Positions 18,925 through 29,396 of a stretch of DNA of 64,000 nucleotides are shown here, in pieces. The translations under genes and the position numbers were made by a program. The notes under the pieces were generated by a model that did no database searches, was not told the origin of the DNA, and saw only the letters and a list, made by a program, of their open reading frames with translations. The stretch is from Gallionella sp. (lineage in GTDB: Bacteria; Pseudomonadota; Gammaproteobacteria; Burkholderiales; Gallionellaceae), in NCBI GenBank assembly GCA_028710565.1, contig JAQTTV010000018.1, forward strand, positions 1-64,000, in the 5' to 3' direction. Position 1 is the stretch's first letter. Each line of letters begins with the position of its first letter.

Positions 18925-19212
18925 CCCAATATAATCTGCTTAAGTATCATGTCATTGCCCTTCCGCTCTATTAGTCCTAAGGGCTTCTATATAGTATCTG
19001 CTAGTCCAAATCAAAATTTGCATCTCTCTCGCGTATTATATTTTTTGTAATATATTCATCACTAGCGTATTATGAGTCAGGTTTGTGCAAGAAAACTGTA
19101 TTCTGTTTGAATTTAGATAGATGTTGATGAAGCGTAAGTTCGTGAATGTCGCGAATACGATCATGAGCAGCTTCATTGTATCTTTGATACTATGGTTAAA
19201 TATAAGGAAAAT

Positions 19213-20109
19213 ATGCGAAGTAAACAAAGTCAACTTGAAGCCCAATCTATTGAAATCATACGAGAGGCAGTTGCTACTTCCAGTAATCCCGTGATGATGT
19301 ATTCAGTAGGTAAAGATTCTTCTGTGATGCTACATTTAGCACGCAAAGCCTTCTGGCCCGCCCCCCCTCCTTTTCCTTTATTGCATGTAGATACCACTTG
19401 GAAGTTTAGGGAAATGATTGCTTTTCGCGATTTGATGGCGAAGGAGTCTGGCATGGAGCTGCGTGTGCATATCAATCTTGCTGCACAAGAGGAAGGTATT
19501 TCGCCTTTTGTGCATGGTTCTGAACGATACACTGATCGTATGAAGACTGAAGGTTTAAAGCAAGCCTTGGATTCAGGTGGTTATGATCTTATTTTTGGTG
19601 GTGCACGACGCGATGAAGAAAAGTCACGTGCAAAAGAAAGAATTTTTTCTTTTCGTGCCCCTGGTCATCGCTGGGATCCTAAAGCCCAGCGTCCTGAGTT
19701 ATGGAATTTATATAACACGCGCATTAATACAGGCGAAACAATACGTGTCTTTCCACTCTCCAACTGGACTGAAGCCGATATTTGGCAATATATTGCCTCA
19801 GAAAATATTCCGATTGTGCCGCTATATTTCGCAGCGGAGCGTCCTGTGGTTAAACGTGGGGATAAGTGGATCATGGTTGATGACGAACGTTTTCCGTTGA
19901 ATGCAGGGGAGTCGCCTGAAATGCGATTGGTGAGGTTCCGTACACTGGGCTGCTATCCACTGACTGCGGCACAGGAAAGTAATGCTGATACGCTAGAAAA
20001 AATTATTGAGGAAACATTGGCAGCTTCTTCATCAGAACGTGAAGGTCGTTTAATTGACCATGATGGTGCAGGTTCAATGGAACGCAAAAAACAAGAAGGA
20101 TATTTCTGA
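19213..20109 (+). CDS. cysD: Sulfate adenylyltransferase small subunit CysD
   Basis: A 298-residue ATP sulfurylase catalytic subunit that makes APS from sulfate and ATP together with CysN. I chose the ATG preceded by AAGGAAAAT; the track's start seven codons upstream has a poorer site. Seen: PP-loop-type motif [54 protein letters not shown], and the conserved tail [11 protein letters not shown]7 run lies in [11 protein letters not shown]. The stop overlaps the cysNC ATG (TGATG), showing translational coupling. Confidence 0.95.
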   Translation: MRSKQSQLEAQSIEIIREAVATSSNPVMMYSVGKDSSVMLHLARKAFWPAPPPFPLLHVDTTWKFREMIAFRDLMAKESGMELRVHINLAAQEEGISPFVHGSERYTDRMKTEGLKQALDSGGYDLIFGGARRDEEKSRAKERIFSFRAPGHRWDPKAQRPELWNLYNTRINTGETIRVFPLSNWTEADIWQYIASENIPIVPLYFAAERPVVKRGDKWIMVDDERFPLNAGESPEMRLVRFRTLGCYPLTAAQESNADTLEKIIEETLAASSSEREGRLIDHDGAGSMERKKQEGYF

Positions 20110-21941
20110 TGCTCGATGCTTTACGTTTTATTACTTGTGGTAGTGTTGACGACGGAAAGTCAACCCTGATTGGTCGTCTGTTGTATGAGTCCAAGCAAAT
20201 TTTTGAAGATCATTACCAAGAGCTTGAGAAAGCTTCAGGGAAGTATGGCACGCAAGGTAAGGAATTAGACTTAGCCTTGCTGGTTGATGGTTTGCAAGCT
20301 GAGCGTGAACAAGGCATCACCATTGATGTTGCCTACCGTTTTTTTTCAACTGAAAATCGTAAATTTATCGTTGCTGACACCCCAGGTCACGAACAATACA
20401 CGCGAAATATGGCGACGGGCGCATCCACTGCTGATTTGGCAGTATTGCTGATTGATGCACGTAAAGGACTACTTACTCAAACCAAACGTCATAGTCGTAT
20501 TGTTTCAATGCTTGGCGTGCGCCATATCGTGGTTGCCGTCAATAAAATGGATATGATAGGTTGGGATGAAGCCGCCTTTAATGCCATTGTGACAGACATT
20601 CGTGCTCTCGTAGAGAATTTTGGATTTGCATCGGTTCAAGCTATTCCTATGTCTGCCTTGACAGGTGATAACGTCGCTTTTCATTGCGAACAAACACCTT
20701 GGTACACTGGACCAAGCTTGCTCGAATACTTGGAATCGGTTGATGTTTCAAAGCCAGAGGCAATTCAGCCTTTTCGCATGCCAGTACAATATGTCAATCG
20801 CCCTAACTCTGAATTTAGAGGATATTGTGGCTGTGTCGCATCTGGTAGCATTAACGTCGGCGACTCAATACGCGTAGTGCCAGGTGGGGCGGAAGCTAAA
20901 GTCAAATCTGTAGTGATTTGGCAAGGAGAACAACCTACCGCCAACACAGGTGATGCCGTCACGATTACACTAGATCGCGAAGTCGATGTCAGTCGAGGGC
21001 AAGTGTTAAGCAGTGTTGACGATCCCATTGAAATTAGTGACCAATTTGAAGCTAGTGTTTTATGTCTGTCTGAACACCACCTTGTCCCTGGTCGCCCCTA
21101 CTTGATTAAACTGCACACGGCACAAGTAGGGGTTACCATTAGCAACATTAAATTCAAGCTCGATATTAACCAAGGCAGCCACCTCGCTGCCAGCACACTT
21201 GAATTAAATGACATTGGCGAAGTAACACTTTACACCAACCTTCCTGTTGCTTTTGAATCTTACAAACAGTGCAAAACACTGGGTGCATTCATCCTGATTG
21301 ATCGCATGACCAACGAAACGGTTGCTGCGGGTATGATTAACTTTGCGTTGCGTCGTGCTTCAAATGTTCATTGGCAATCTGTAGAAATTAATAAAGCAGC
21401 TCGTGCGACGCTCAAGTCACAGAAGCCTGCTTGTATTTGGTTCACAGGATTGTCTGGTTCAGGTAAATCTACGATAGCTAATCTGCTAGAGAAGCGACTC
21501 TTTGTAGCTGGTCAACATACATATTTGCTGGATGGAGACAATGTGCGTCATGGTCTAAATCGTGATTTAGGCTTTACTGAAGCGGATCGTGTTGAGAACA
21601 TACGTCGTGTAGCAGAAGTTGCTAAGCTCATGGTTGATGCAGGTTTGATTGTTATTGTGTCGTTTATAAGTCCTTTCCGTGCTGAACGGGAGTATGCACG
21701 CTCCTTGTTCCAAGAGGGTGAATTTGTTGAGGTGTTTGTTGATACACCTTTAACAGAGTGCGAAGCTCGTGATGTGAAGGGGTTGTATGCCAAGGCACGT
21801 CAAGGTAAGATAGCCAACTTTACGGGGCTTAGTAGCCCTTATGAACGTCCGGATTCGCCTGAAATACAGCTGAATACTTTGAATTGTTCGCCTGATCAAT
21901 GCGTTCAGACTATATTGAGCGAAGTCATAAAACAACAATAA
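20109..21941 (+). CDS. cysNC: Bifunctional CysN-CysC: sulfate adenylyltransferase GTPase subunit fused to APS kinase
   Basis: A 610-residue fusion. The N-terminal elongation-factor-like GTPase has [15 protein letters not shown] (G1), [18 protein letters not shown] (G3) and VNKMD (G4). It drives APS formation with CysD. After ~residue 435 comes APS kinase with P-loop [13 protein letters not shown] (about 446-457), [38 protein letters not shown] and [12 protein letters not shown]. The product PAPS is the sulfate donor for sulfotransferases. NodQ of rhizobia has the same fusion for sulfating surface sugars. Here it lies in a polysaccharide locus with a sulfotransferase 3.4 kb downstream. Confidence 0.96.
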   Translation: MLDALRFITCGSVDDGKSTLIGRLLYESKQIFEDHYQELEKASGKYGTQGKELDLALLVDGLQAEREQGITIDVAYRFFSTENRKFIVADTPGHEQYTRNMATGASTADLAVLLIDARKGLLTQTKRHSRIVSMLGVRHIVVAVNKMDMIGWDEAAFNAIVTDIRALVENFGFASVQAIPMSALTGDNVAFHCEQTPWYTGPSLLEYLESVDVSKPEAIQPFRMPVQYVNRPNSEFRGYCGCVASGSINVGDSIRVVPGGAEAKVKSVVIWQGEQPTANTGDAVTITLDREVDVSRGQVLSSVDDPIEISDQFEASVLCLSEHHLVPGRPYLIKLHTAQVGVTISNIKFKLDINQGSHLAASTLELNDIGEVTLYTNLPVAFESYKQCKTLGAFILIDRMTNETVAAGMINFALRRASNVHWQSVEINKAARATLKSQKPACIWFTGLSGSGKSTIANLLEKRLFVAGQHTYLLDGDNVRHGLNRDLGFTEADRVENIRRVAEVAKLMVDAGLIVIVSFISPFRAEREYARSLFQEGEFVEVFVDTPLTECEARDVKGLYAKARQGKIANFTGLSSPYERPDSPEIQLNTLNCSPDQCVQTILSEVIKQQ

Positions 21942-21960
21942 GCGTAATGGAATAGTGCTA

Positions 21961-23136
21961 ATGAAACAAATTCAAGTATCTAAAGATCTTGCTATCAATG
22001 GAGCTGCCCCAGCCTTTGATCAGCCGTTGCATGTCGGACGCCCTAATATAGGCGATCGTGACTTGTTTATGAAGTATGCGGAGGGTATCTTTGATCGGCG
22101 TTGGTTGAGTAACAATGGACCGCTGGTGCAGGAATTTGAGCAGAAAGTCGCTGACTATCACAAGGTTAAGCATTGTGTCTCAATGTGTAATGGTACTGTA
22201 GCCTTAGAAATTGCAATTCGTGCGTTGGGCTTGACTGGAGAGGTTATTATTCCCTCTTATACTTTTGTGGCGACAGCACACGCATTAAGTTGGCAGGCGA
22301 TTACGCCCGTGTTTGCTGATATTGACCCAGTAACGCACACACTTGACCCTGCTTCTGTTCGCCGCATGATTACGCCACGTACAACAGGTATCATCGGTGT
22401 GCATTTGTGGGGGAGACCCGCTGAGACAGAAGCATTACAACAAATTGCAGATGAGCATAATCTCAAGCTTATGTACGATGCAGCCCACGCATTTGGCTGC
22501 TCTAGCAAAGGTACTATGGTCGGGAACTTTGGTGCATGTGAAGTATTAAGTTTTCATGCAACCAAATTCTTCAATACCTTTGAAGGTGGTGCTGTTATTA
22601 CAAATGATGACGATCTAGCTGAAAAAATGCGCTTAATGCGTAATTTCGGATTTGCAGGGTTTGATAATGTAGTGCACATGGGCATTAATGGAAAAATGAT
22701 CGAAATTGCGGCCGCAATGGGGCTGGTCAATTTAGAAGCAATCGATCATGTGATTGAGATCAATCGCCGTAACTACCACCTGTACAAGGAGGCTTTGTCA
22801 GATTTGCCAGGCGTTAGTTTATTGTCATTTAATGAGGAAGATCATAACAACTATCAATATGTAGTGATGGAAGTTAGTGAAGGATCTTCCGTTTCACGGG
22901 ATGCAATAATTGAAGCTTTACATGCCGAAAATATACTAGCACGTAAATATTTCTGGCCTGGTTGCCATGGCATGAAGCCCTATCGCGAACTTTATCCACA
23001 TGCAAGTTTATTGCTTCAAAATTCAGAAAAAGTGGCTGATAGGGTTGTAGTTTTGCCGACTGGTACGACTATGTCGAAGGAGATGGTTGAGGCGGTGGCA
23101 AGTGTGATTCGGGTATTGATTCTGGGAAATGCGTGA
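21961..23136 (+). CDS. DegT/DnrJ/EryC1-type sugar aminotransferase
   Basis: A 391-residue PLP-dependent aminotransferase that converts a keto-sugar nucleotide to an amino sugar. Seen: MCNGTVALEIAIRALGL, IPSYTFVATAHALSW, VFADIDPVTHTLDP, YDAAHAFG, and the Schiff-base Lys in LSFHATKFFNTFEGGAVITND. ATG is preferred to the GTG two codons upstream. It lies 19 bp after cysNC. The adjacent hexapeptide acyltransferase suggests the pair makes an N-acylated amino sugar for the polysaccharide. The exact sugar cannot be told. Confidence 0.88.
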   Translation: MKQIQVSKDLAINGAAPAFDQPLHVGRPNIGDRDLFMKYAEGIFDRRWLSNNGPLVQEFEQKVADYHKVKHCVSMCNGTVALEIAIRALGLTGEVIIPSYTFVATAHALSWQAITPVFADIDPVTHTLDPASVRRMITPRTTGIIGVHLWGRPAETEALQQIADEHNLKLMYDAAHAFGCSSKGTMVGNFGACEVLSFHATKFFNTFEGGAVITNDDDLAEKMRLMRNFGFAGFDNVVHMGINGKMIEIAAAMGLVNLEAIDHVIEINRRNYHLYKEALSDLPGVSLLSFNEEDHNNYQYVVMEVSEGSSVSRDAIIEALHAENILARKYFWPGCHGMKPYRELYPHASLLLQNSEKVADRVVVLPTGTTMSKEMVEAVASVIRVLILGNA

Positions 23137-23193
23137 TCCTCTTCGTTTTTAGGTGAATGTGGCTCTGATTCCGTTAAACATTTAAGGCGATAC

Positions 23194-23751
23194 ATGGGCT
23201 TACTGACAAGTCAACAAATTTTAGAGATGGGTTTCAAGAGTGTTGGAAAAAATGTATCCCTTTCAGACAAGGGTTCATATTACAACTGTAAGAATATTTG
23301 CATTGGTGATAATGTCAGAGTAGATGATTTTTGTGTTTTATCTGCTGGCGTAGGAGGTATTGAGATTGGCAGTTATGTTCATATTGCCGTTTATACCTCG
23401 CTGATTGGTGCTGGTAAAATTACGCTTTCTGACTTCTGCAATATATCTTCTAAAGTTGCAATTTATAGTAGTAGTGATGACTATAGCGGTGAGGCTATGA
23501 CCAATCCTATGGTGCCCACTCATCTGACAAAAGTTGAGCATGCCGATGTTTTTGTCTCTCGTCACGTTATCGTCGGTTCGGGTTCGGTTATATTGCCAGG
23601 TGTGACATTGGGAGAAGGCGTAGCTATTGGCGCGATGAGTCTCGTCAAAAATGATTGTGAACCTTTTGGAATATTTGCGGGTATACCAGTTAAAAGAAGG
23701 GGAACGAGACGTAAAGATATTTTAGAATTGGAGAAAATCATCAGTATCTAG
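23194..23751 (+). CDS. Hexapeptide-repeat acetyltransferase (left-handed beta-helix)
   Basis: A 185-residue acyltransferase of the LbH/WbbJ type. The hexapeptide pattern is visible from CIGDNVRVDDFCVLSAG through IEIGSYVHIAVYTSLIGAG to the C-terminal SRHVIVGSGSVILPGVTLGEGVAIGAMSLVKND, ending FGIFAGIPVKRRGTR, the usual 'P-(w)-x-I-x-x-G-x-P-A/V-K' tail. ATG with AAGG upstream. It follows the aminotransferase by 57 bp, so N-acetylation of that enzyme's product is plausible; O-acetylation of the polymer is the alternative. Confidence 0.85.
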   Translation: MGLLTSQQILEMGFKSVGKNVSLSDKGSYYNCKNICIGDNVRVDDFCVLSAGVGGIEIGSYVHIAVYTSLIGAGKITLSDFCNISSKVAIYSSSDDYSGEAMTNPMVPTHLTKVEHADVFVSRHVIVGSGSVILPGVTLGEGVAIGAMSLVKNDCEPFGIFAGIPVKRRGTRRKDILELEKIISI

Positions 23752-23807
23752 CCCTTGGCAGAGAAAAGTAATACTTATAAAAACTGTGTCATCAGGTGTT
23801 TCTAGAT

Positions 23808-25313
23808 ATGAGTTTTAAGCGTAATGTTTTAGTAAGTTATGTCAGTCAAATATATGTCACATTGATTGGCATTGTTATGCTGCCTATGTATTTGACGTAT
23901 ATGGGGGCTGAAGCGTACGGGCTGGTCGGTTTTTTTGCCATGTTGCAGGCTTGGTTCAATTTGCTAGACATGGGCTTGACACCAACAATGGTTCGAGAAA
24001 CCTCCAGATTCAATGCTGGTGGAAGCAGTGCGCTCAATTATCGTGGCTTGGTTCGTACCCTAGAAGGTATTTTTGTTGTGATAGCCTTGGCTGGTGGAGG
24101 GGGATTATTCGGCTTTTCTGGCTATATCGCGACTGACTGGTTAAAAGTTGCACATTTGCCGCTTGTAGAAGTAGAGACATCGATTGAGCTTATGGCAGCA
24201 ACCGTTGCACTACGTTGGGTATGTGGCTTGTATCGTAGCATTATCAGTGGGTCTGAACGTTTAGTTTGGATCGGCGTGTTTAACGCTTCGATTGCTTCCT
24301 TACGATTTGTGGGTGTCTTACCTGTGCTCATTTATGTGGGTTCAACCCCGATTGTTTTTTTTAGCTACCAATTGCTTTTGGGTGTCGTAGAAGTATTGGG
24401 TGTGTATCTATACTCCAAACAGCTACTACCCAAGATTCCAAATGGCGTGCGAGCATACATTTCCTTTGCCTCAATCAAGCCTACCCTTAAGTTTTCTCTT
24501 ACCATAGCCTTTACCGCATCGGTATGGGTTCTTGTGACTCAGACCGACAAGCTTATCTTGTCAAAATTATTGCCATTGGCTGAATACGGGTATTTTACGA
24601 TTGCAGTACTTGTTGCCAGCGGTGTGATGATGGTTAGTGGTCCTGTGAGTAGTGCAGCCATGCCACGAATGGCAAATTTAGATGCGGCAGGTGATCACGA
24701 AGGTCTTATCCGAATTTATCGACAATCAACACAGCTTGTAGCAGTCGTTTCGGGTTCCGTGTCTGTGACCCTAGCAATGTATGCGGAACATCTGCTTTTT
24801 ATTTGGACTAGCAATTTACAGTTAGCACAACATGCGGCTCCCATTCTGGCTCTATATAGTATTGGAAACGGAATTTTAGCAGTTTCGGGTTTTGCCTATT
24901 ACTTGCAGTTCGCAAAAGGGAACCTGCGGCTACATTGGATAGGCTCAATGGGTTTCTTGATATTGTTTATACCTGCAATTGCATGGTCCGCTAATCACTA
25001 TGGTGGAGTAGGTGCTGGATATGTTTGGCTAATTCTCAATTTGATTTACTTGATTGCCTGGGTTCCACTAGTGCATCACAGAGTTGCACCTAGTCTTCAT
25101 AAGCTATGGTTTTTTAACGATGTGATTCTAATATGGTCGTCTATTGCATTCGCTGGGAGCGTGCTTTACTACACGGTGCCACGTTCTCAATCTAGGTTTG
25201 GTTTGTTGACTGAAATTTTGCTGGTGGGTATTGGGTTGCTTTTTGCTGGGGCAATGTCAGCTTCCTTTTTCAAGTCGTATTTTAAAAGTAAATTTAATAA
25301 GGTTGTCCGATGA
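23808..25313 (+). CDS. Polysaccharide flippase, Wzx/MATE-MviN-like
   Basis: A 501-residue integral membrane protein with about 12-14 hydrophobic segments beginning SYVSQIYVTLIGIVMLPMYLTYMGAEAYGLVGFFAMLQAWF, the characteristic opening of RfbX/PST family flippases. It should move undecaprenyl-linked repeat units across the inner membrane. The start chosen (MSFKRNVLV) is four codons inside the track start. The stop overlaps the sulfotransferase ATG by 4 bp. Confidence 0.88.
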   Translation: MSFKRNVLVSYVSQIYVTLIGIVMLPMYLTYMGAEAYGLVGFFAMLQAWFNLLDMGLTPTMVRETSRFNAGGSSALNYRGLVRTLEGIFVVIALAGGGGLFGFSGYIATDWLKVAHLPLVEVETSIELMAATVALRWVCGLYRSIISGSERLVWIGVFNASIASLRFVGVLPVLIYVGSTPIVFFSYQLLLGVVEVLGVYLYSKQLLPKIPNGVRAYISFASIKPTLKFSLTIAFTASVWVLVTQTDKLILSKLLPLAEYGYFTIAVLVASGVMMVSGPVSSAAMPRMANLDAAGDHEGLIRIYRQSTQLVAVVSGSVSVTLAMYAEHLLFIWTSNLQLAQHAAPILALYSIGNGILAVSGFAYYLQFAKGNLRLHWIGSMGFLILFIPAIAWSANHYGGVGAGYVWLILNLIYLIAWVPLVHHRVAPSLHKLWFFNDVILIWSSIAFAGSVLYYTVPRSQSRFGLLTEILLVGIGLLFAGAMSASFFKSYFKSKFNKVVR

Positions 25314-26182
25314 TTACATTTCTACTTAAAGACATCGCTCATGCAGTTCAGCACGGTGTTAGACGAGTCGTTCCATGCAAAAAATTGACGAACTACCTGT
25401 TCATTGTTGGTGCGCAAAAAGCGGGTACAAGTGCCTTATTTAGTTATATTGAAAAGCATCCGAGGCTCAAGAGTGGGTTTCGCAAGGAGCTTGGATATTT
25501 TAGTAGTGACTATTTATATGAAAAAGGCGACGATTACTATCGTTCATACTTTGGAGGAGTTAAAGATGACTCCTATGGGTTGGATGCAACTCCAGAGTAC
25601 TTGTACTATCCCGAATCTGCGCTACGCATACGCAATTTTGCCCCAAATTCTAAAATAGTTATTCTGCTCCGAGAGCCAGTTTCAAGGGCGATGTCTGCAT
25701 TCAATATGTATCAGCAAATCCCTTCTGAAAAGTGGTTTCAGCACTGGCTGAAGCAGGCAAATGGGAATGTCCAAGATTTCTTTTTACCTATAGCGAGCGG
25801 CAAAGTGACCCCAACTCTAGAATATTTTCTAGATCGAGAGTTCCAAGTAATGTCTGATGGGCTTGATATTGAAGAACCTTCTTTGATTCGCAGAGGGATT
25901 TACGCGCCCCAAATTGAGCGTTTCATCACTCTTTTTGGCAAAGAAAATGTATTGGTTATTTTTAGTCCAGAGTTGAAATCTTCACCAGAAGAAGTAACTA
26001 ATCGGGTATTGGATTTTGTTGGTATTGACAGAATTTATAATTCAGTTTATCCCCTTACACATGTTCGAGAATATCAGATTGACATGTCAAATAGAAATGT
26101 CATCAAGGAGAGAGCAAGTGAGTTGTATGCAAAAGATAAGGAGCAACTCGAACAGCAGCATGGATTAATTGTACCTTGGTGA
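25310..26182 (+). CDS. PAPS-dependent sulfotransferase
   Basis: A 290-residue cytosolic sulfotransferase of the heparan-sulfate/NodH-like group. The 5'-phosphosulfate loop is YLFIVGAQKAGTSALFSYI (about 29-47). The 3'-phosphate-binding segment is NSKIVILLREPVSRAMSAFNMY, and the downstream RRGIYAPQIERFITLFGKENVLVIFSPEL is typical of the family. It starts within the flippase stop codon (ATGA). With cysD, cysNC and cysQ in the same operon it implies sulfation of a sugar in the exported polysaccharide. Confidence 0.9.
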   Translation: MITFLLKDIAHAVQHGVRRVVPCKKLTNYLFIVGAQKAGTSALFSYIEKHPRLKSGFRKELGYFSSDYLYEKGDDYYRSYFGGVKDDSYGLDATPEYLYYPESALRIRNFAPNSKIVILLREPVSRAMSAFNMYQQIPSEKWFQHWLKQANGNVQDFFLPIASGKVTPTLEYFLDREFQVMSDGLDIEEPSLIRRGIYAPQIERFITLFGKENVLVIFSPELKSSPEEVTNRVLDFVGIDRIYNSVYPLTHVREYQIDMSNRNVIKERASELYAKDKEQLEQQHGLIVPW

Positions 26183-26269
26183 TAAATATAGTTATCCGCG
26201 AATAATTTGTCGTTTAAGACGTTTAGGTAATGTGAATGCCCGTCGTATCAGTATTATGGAAAGCCCAGT

Positions 26270-27322
26270 ATGGCATTAGATAACAGTATTGAAGTGAAGA
26301 TGAAAGAGCAGTCCAGACAAAATACTCCTCTTGTGAGCATCAACATGATCACTTTCAACCATGAAAGTTATTTGGCTGATGCGATTGAAGGTGTATTGAA
26401 TCAGAAAACTAATTTCCCATTTGAATTGGTGATCGGCGAGGATTGTTCAACTGATAGTACACGTGCCATAGCACTAGAGTATCAACAAAAATATCCTGAA
26501 ATTATTCGTGTTATATGCCCAAGTAGTAATGTCGGATTTATTAAAAATTTGCAGTTATGCTTTCAAAATTCTCATGGTGAATATATAGCATATTGTGAAG
26601 GAGATGACTTCTGGCACGACCCATTAAAATTGCAGAAACAGGTTGATTTCTTGCGTGAGAATCGTGATTACGGGATGGTGCATTCCGATTGTAATTGGCT
26701 AGTTCAAACATGTGGTTTGTGGAGAACAGTTAAGTCTAGAAACAGCTTGAAGCATGGCACTATACCTCAGGGTGAGGTTTATCCAGACTTGCTTAAATCC
26801 ATGTTTATAACCACATGCACATTGATGGTGAGGACGAACTTGCTGGCACAGTTTTATACCTCTTCGCTATACACGCCACGCTACCCAGTTGGAGATAGGC
26901 CGATCGTACTATTTCTGAGCAAGTTAGCCAAGGTTGGCTATTTGGATGAATCACTTGCGACGTATCGCCGTACGCCTGGTTCGTATTGTAATACGGACTA
27001 TCGATCCTTATTGCGTAAGCAAAACCAAAAGATTGAGATGGATAGAGACATTGCTTCAATTCTGGGTGCAAGTGAAATGGCCGTCAGTAATATGGAGCAG
27101 GACAATCATCAGATGTTGCTGTTCTTTTGTTTGGTTTCAGCAAATAAAGGTGAATTTGAACGGACTTTGCATTGGCTGCAAAAGCACCACCCATCATTTG
27201 CTCAAAGTCATAAGGTTAAGTTTTGGACGAAGCTAATAGGTTCGCCTCTAGCACTTTCTGGCTATGTCTACATGAGAACAATGGCAAGAGAATTAGATTT
27301 GCTATTTAGATCTTTTGTTTAA
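26270..27322 (+). CDS. Family 2 glycosyltransferase
   Basis: A 350-residue GT-A fold glycosyltransferase. Seen: PLVSINMITFNHESYLADAIEGVLNQ, LVIGEDCSTDSTRAIA, and the DXD-containing GEYIAYCEGDDFWHDPLKLQKQVDFL. The sugar is unknown. It follows the sulfotransferase by 87 bp; the start with GGAAAG upstream is acceptable, though a second Met at codon 11 (MKEQSRQ) is possible. It should add one sugar of the repeat unit at the cytoplasmic face. Confidence 0.88.
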   Translation: MALDNSIEVKMKEQSRQNTPLVSINMITFNHESYLADAIEGVLNQKTNFPFELVIGEDCSTDSTRAIALEYQQKYPEIIRVICPSSNVGFIKNLQLCFQNSHGEYIAYCEGDDFWHDPLKLQKQVDFLRENRDYGMVHSDCNWLVQTCGLWRTVKSRNSLKHGTIPQGEVYPDLLKSMFITTCTLMVRTNLLAQFYTSSLYTPRYPVGDRPIVLFLSKLAKVGYLDESLATYRRTPGSYCNTDYRSLLRKQNQKIEMDRDIASILGASEMAVSNMEQDNHQMLLFFCLVSANKGEFERTLHWLQKHHPSFAQSHKVKFWTKLIGSPLALSGYVYMRTMARELDLLFRSFV

Positions 27323-27381
27323 TATGAGAACCTCTCAGTTAAAAATACTTCTGTTTGCGCGACATAAATCAAGGTGAAAAT

Positions 27382-29364
27382 GTGAGTCAATTAAAATATA
27401 GACCAGATATTGATGGACTTCGAGCGATAGCAGTGGTTGTTGTTGTTTTATTTCATGCTGGATTTTCTTCCTTAAGTGGTGGATTTACTGGTGTTGATAT
27501 TTTCTTCGTAATTTCTGGTTATCTGATTACGGGTATCATCGCTAAAGAAATTCGCTTAGGCACCTTCTCCATCATCTCGTTTTACGAGCGTCGAATACGT
27601 CGAATATTGCCAGCTTTTTTTGTAGTGGCCGTCTTTACATCGCTAATGGCTTTCTACCTAATGTTACCCCATGATTTTGCAGGGTATGGCAAGAGCTTGA
27701 TCGCATCAGCTTTGTCTGGCTCAAATATACTGTTTTGGAGAGAGGCTGGATATTTCAATAGCTCAGGTGAATTGAAGCCGCTATTGCATACATGGTCTCT
27801 TGGTGTGGAAGAGCAGTTTTATATATTTTTTCCTCTTTTTTTGCTGCTCTTGTCGCGATACTCTAAATCAAATTGGGGGGTGTGGATCATCCCTTTGGCA
27901 CTGATCTCTTTTGTGGCGAGTATCTGGGGCGTTGAGCATAGACCTGATGCGACCTTTTATCTTGCACCAACAAGAGCGTGGGAGCTCTCACTGGGGGCAT
28001 TGCTGGCTTTGAATGTAATACCCGCTATACATCGTCACTATCTTCGTGAATTGATAGCTTTTGCAGGATTGGTTTTAATTGTTTTTGGCGTACTTACGCT
28101 CACGCCAAGCTCGTCCTTCCCTGGAGTGAATGCTTTGTTTCCCTGTTTAGGAGCGGCGTTAATTATTCATGCTGGTTCAAATGGTCAGTCTGTTGTTGGG
28201 CACTTGTTAAGTTGGCGACCATTCGTCTTGATTGGTTTGACTTCCTATTCACTTTACCTTTGGCATTGGCCGTTATTAGTATTTGCAAAGTATTACATTG
28301 TAAGGCCGCTAACATCCGTAGAAGCATCTATTCTCGTTGTGATTGCCTTCGTGGCGGCAGTTGCTTCGTGGCATTTTGTTGAAAGACCATTTCGCAAAAG
28401 AAAGAAAATATTTACGCCTAGATTTGTATTTTCAGGCGGTGCTTTCTTTACACTTTTTTTGATTATATTTGGTATTGCCACCGTTCATACACAAGGTTTC
28501 CCGAATCGCGTTTCAGGAGCTGTCAAGTTGCTCGCGAGTGGTGAGTTGGATGTATCTGCAAGTTCAAGAGCTTGTATGGAAAAAAATAGACAACAGGCCA
28601 AGAAAGATGAATTCTGTCATATTGGTAGTAGTGATGTTAAACCGAACTTTGTCGTTTTAGGAGACTCTCACGCTTCTGCACTGATGCCTAGTTTTGATTT
28701 CGCCGCCAAGAAATATGGACAGGCTGGCGTTCATGCTGCAATGGCTTCATGTGCGCCGTTAGATGGCGTGGCGTTACTGCATTATGAGGAAGATTTGAAA
28801 TGTGTTGAATTTAGGGATAAAACACTTGATTACATAGAGAAAACGGCCGAAATCGAGAGTGTGGTATTAGTAGCGCGTTGGCCTGTTTATTCAGAAGGAA
28901 CTCGATATGGAAAAGATGACTCTGGGCCTACGCTTGTTTTGATGGATGAACAGAAACAAGCTTTTGGAAATCATGAAGTTTTTTCAACGGGGTTAGAGCG
29001 GACGGTGTCGCGCTTACGTCGTGCCAATAAAAAAATCTTTATTGTATATTCTGTGCCTGAAATTGGCTGGAATGTGCCTAGTACCTCAGCGAGAAATTTG
29101 TTGTTTGGCCAAAATATGAATATAAGACCCAAGGTCGCTGATTATATTGAACGAAATAAATACGTTAAATCAGTCATAGAGAGAATCTCCATGCAGTATG
29201 GTGCTCGTGTCATCTATCCTAGTACGCTATTGTGTAGAACAGAAAGTTCGTGCTCGATCATAATGGGGGGGAGATCGTTGTATGTTGATGACGATCACTT
29301 AAGTGTGTTTGGCGCACAGTTCATTAGTGTTCTTTTTGCACCCATCTTTAACAAGGCAACATAA
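27382..29364 (+). CDS. OafA/YrhL-type membrane acyltransferase with C-terminal SGNH domain
   Basis: A 660-residue polysaccharide O-acyltransferase. The start is GTG with AAGGTG upstream (MSQLKYRPDIDGLRAIAV), more credible than the TTG nine codons earlier. The N-terminal acyltransferase-3 domain has ~10 membrane segments with the signature YRPDIDGLRAIAVVVVVLFHAG, GGFTGVDIFFVISGYLIT, FYERRIRRILPA and THSL-like TWSLGVEEQFYIFFP. From ~residue 400 a periplasmic SGNH domain follows (VVLGDSHASALMPSFDFA ... DDDHLSVFGA). Both parts look intact. A G7 run lies near the C-terminus. Confidence 0.92.
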   Translation: MSQLKYRPDIDGLRAIAVVVVVLFHAGFSSLSGGFTGVDIFFVISGYLITGIIAKEIRLGTFSIISFYERRIRRILPAFFVVAVFTSLMAFYLMLPHDFAGYGKSLIASALSGSNILFWREAGYFNSSGELKPLLHTWSLGVEEQFYIFFPLFLLLLSRYSKSNWGVWIIPLALISFVASIWGVEHRPDATFYLAPTRAWELSLGALLALNVIPAIHRHYLRELIAFAGLVLIVFGVLTLTPSSSFPGVNALFPCLGAALIIHAGSNGQSVVGHLLSWRPFVLIGLTSYSLYLWHWPLLVFAKYYIVRPLTSVEASILVVIAFVAAVASWHFVERPFRKRKKIFTPRFVFSGGAFFTLFLIIFGIATVHTQGFPNRVSGAVKLLASGELDVSASSRACMEKNRQQAKKDEFCHIGSSDVKPNFVVLGDSHASALMPSFDFAAKKYGQAGVHAAMASCAPLDGVALLHYEEDLKCVEFRDKTLDYIEKTAEIESVVLVARWPVYSEGTRYGKDDSGPTLVLMDEQKQAFGNHEVFSTGLERTVSRLRRANKKIFIVYSVPEIGWNVPSTSARNLLFGQNMNIRPKVADYIERNKYVKSVIERISMQYGARVIYPSTLLCRTESSCSIIMGGRSLYVDDDHLSVFGAQFISVLFAPIFNKAT

Positions 29365-29396
29365 GTAGCAAATCTTAACGTTAGGATATTTTGCTG

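Noticed and set aside
19018-19075. AT-rich segment with repeated GCGTATTAT upstream of cysD as a regulatory site
   Set aside because: Only short, weak repeats; no recognisable operator for CysB or another regulator.
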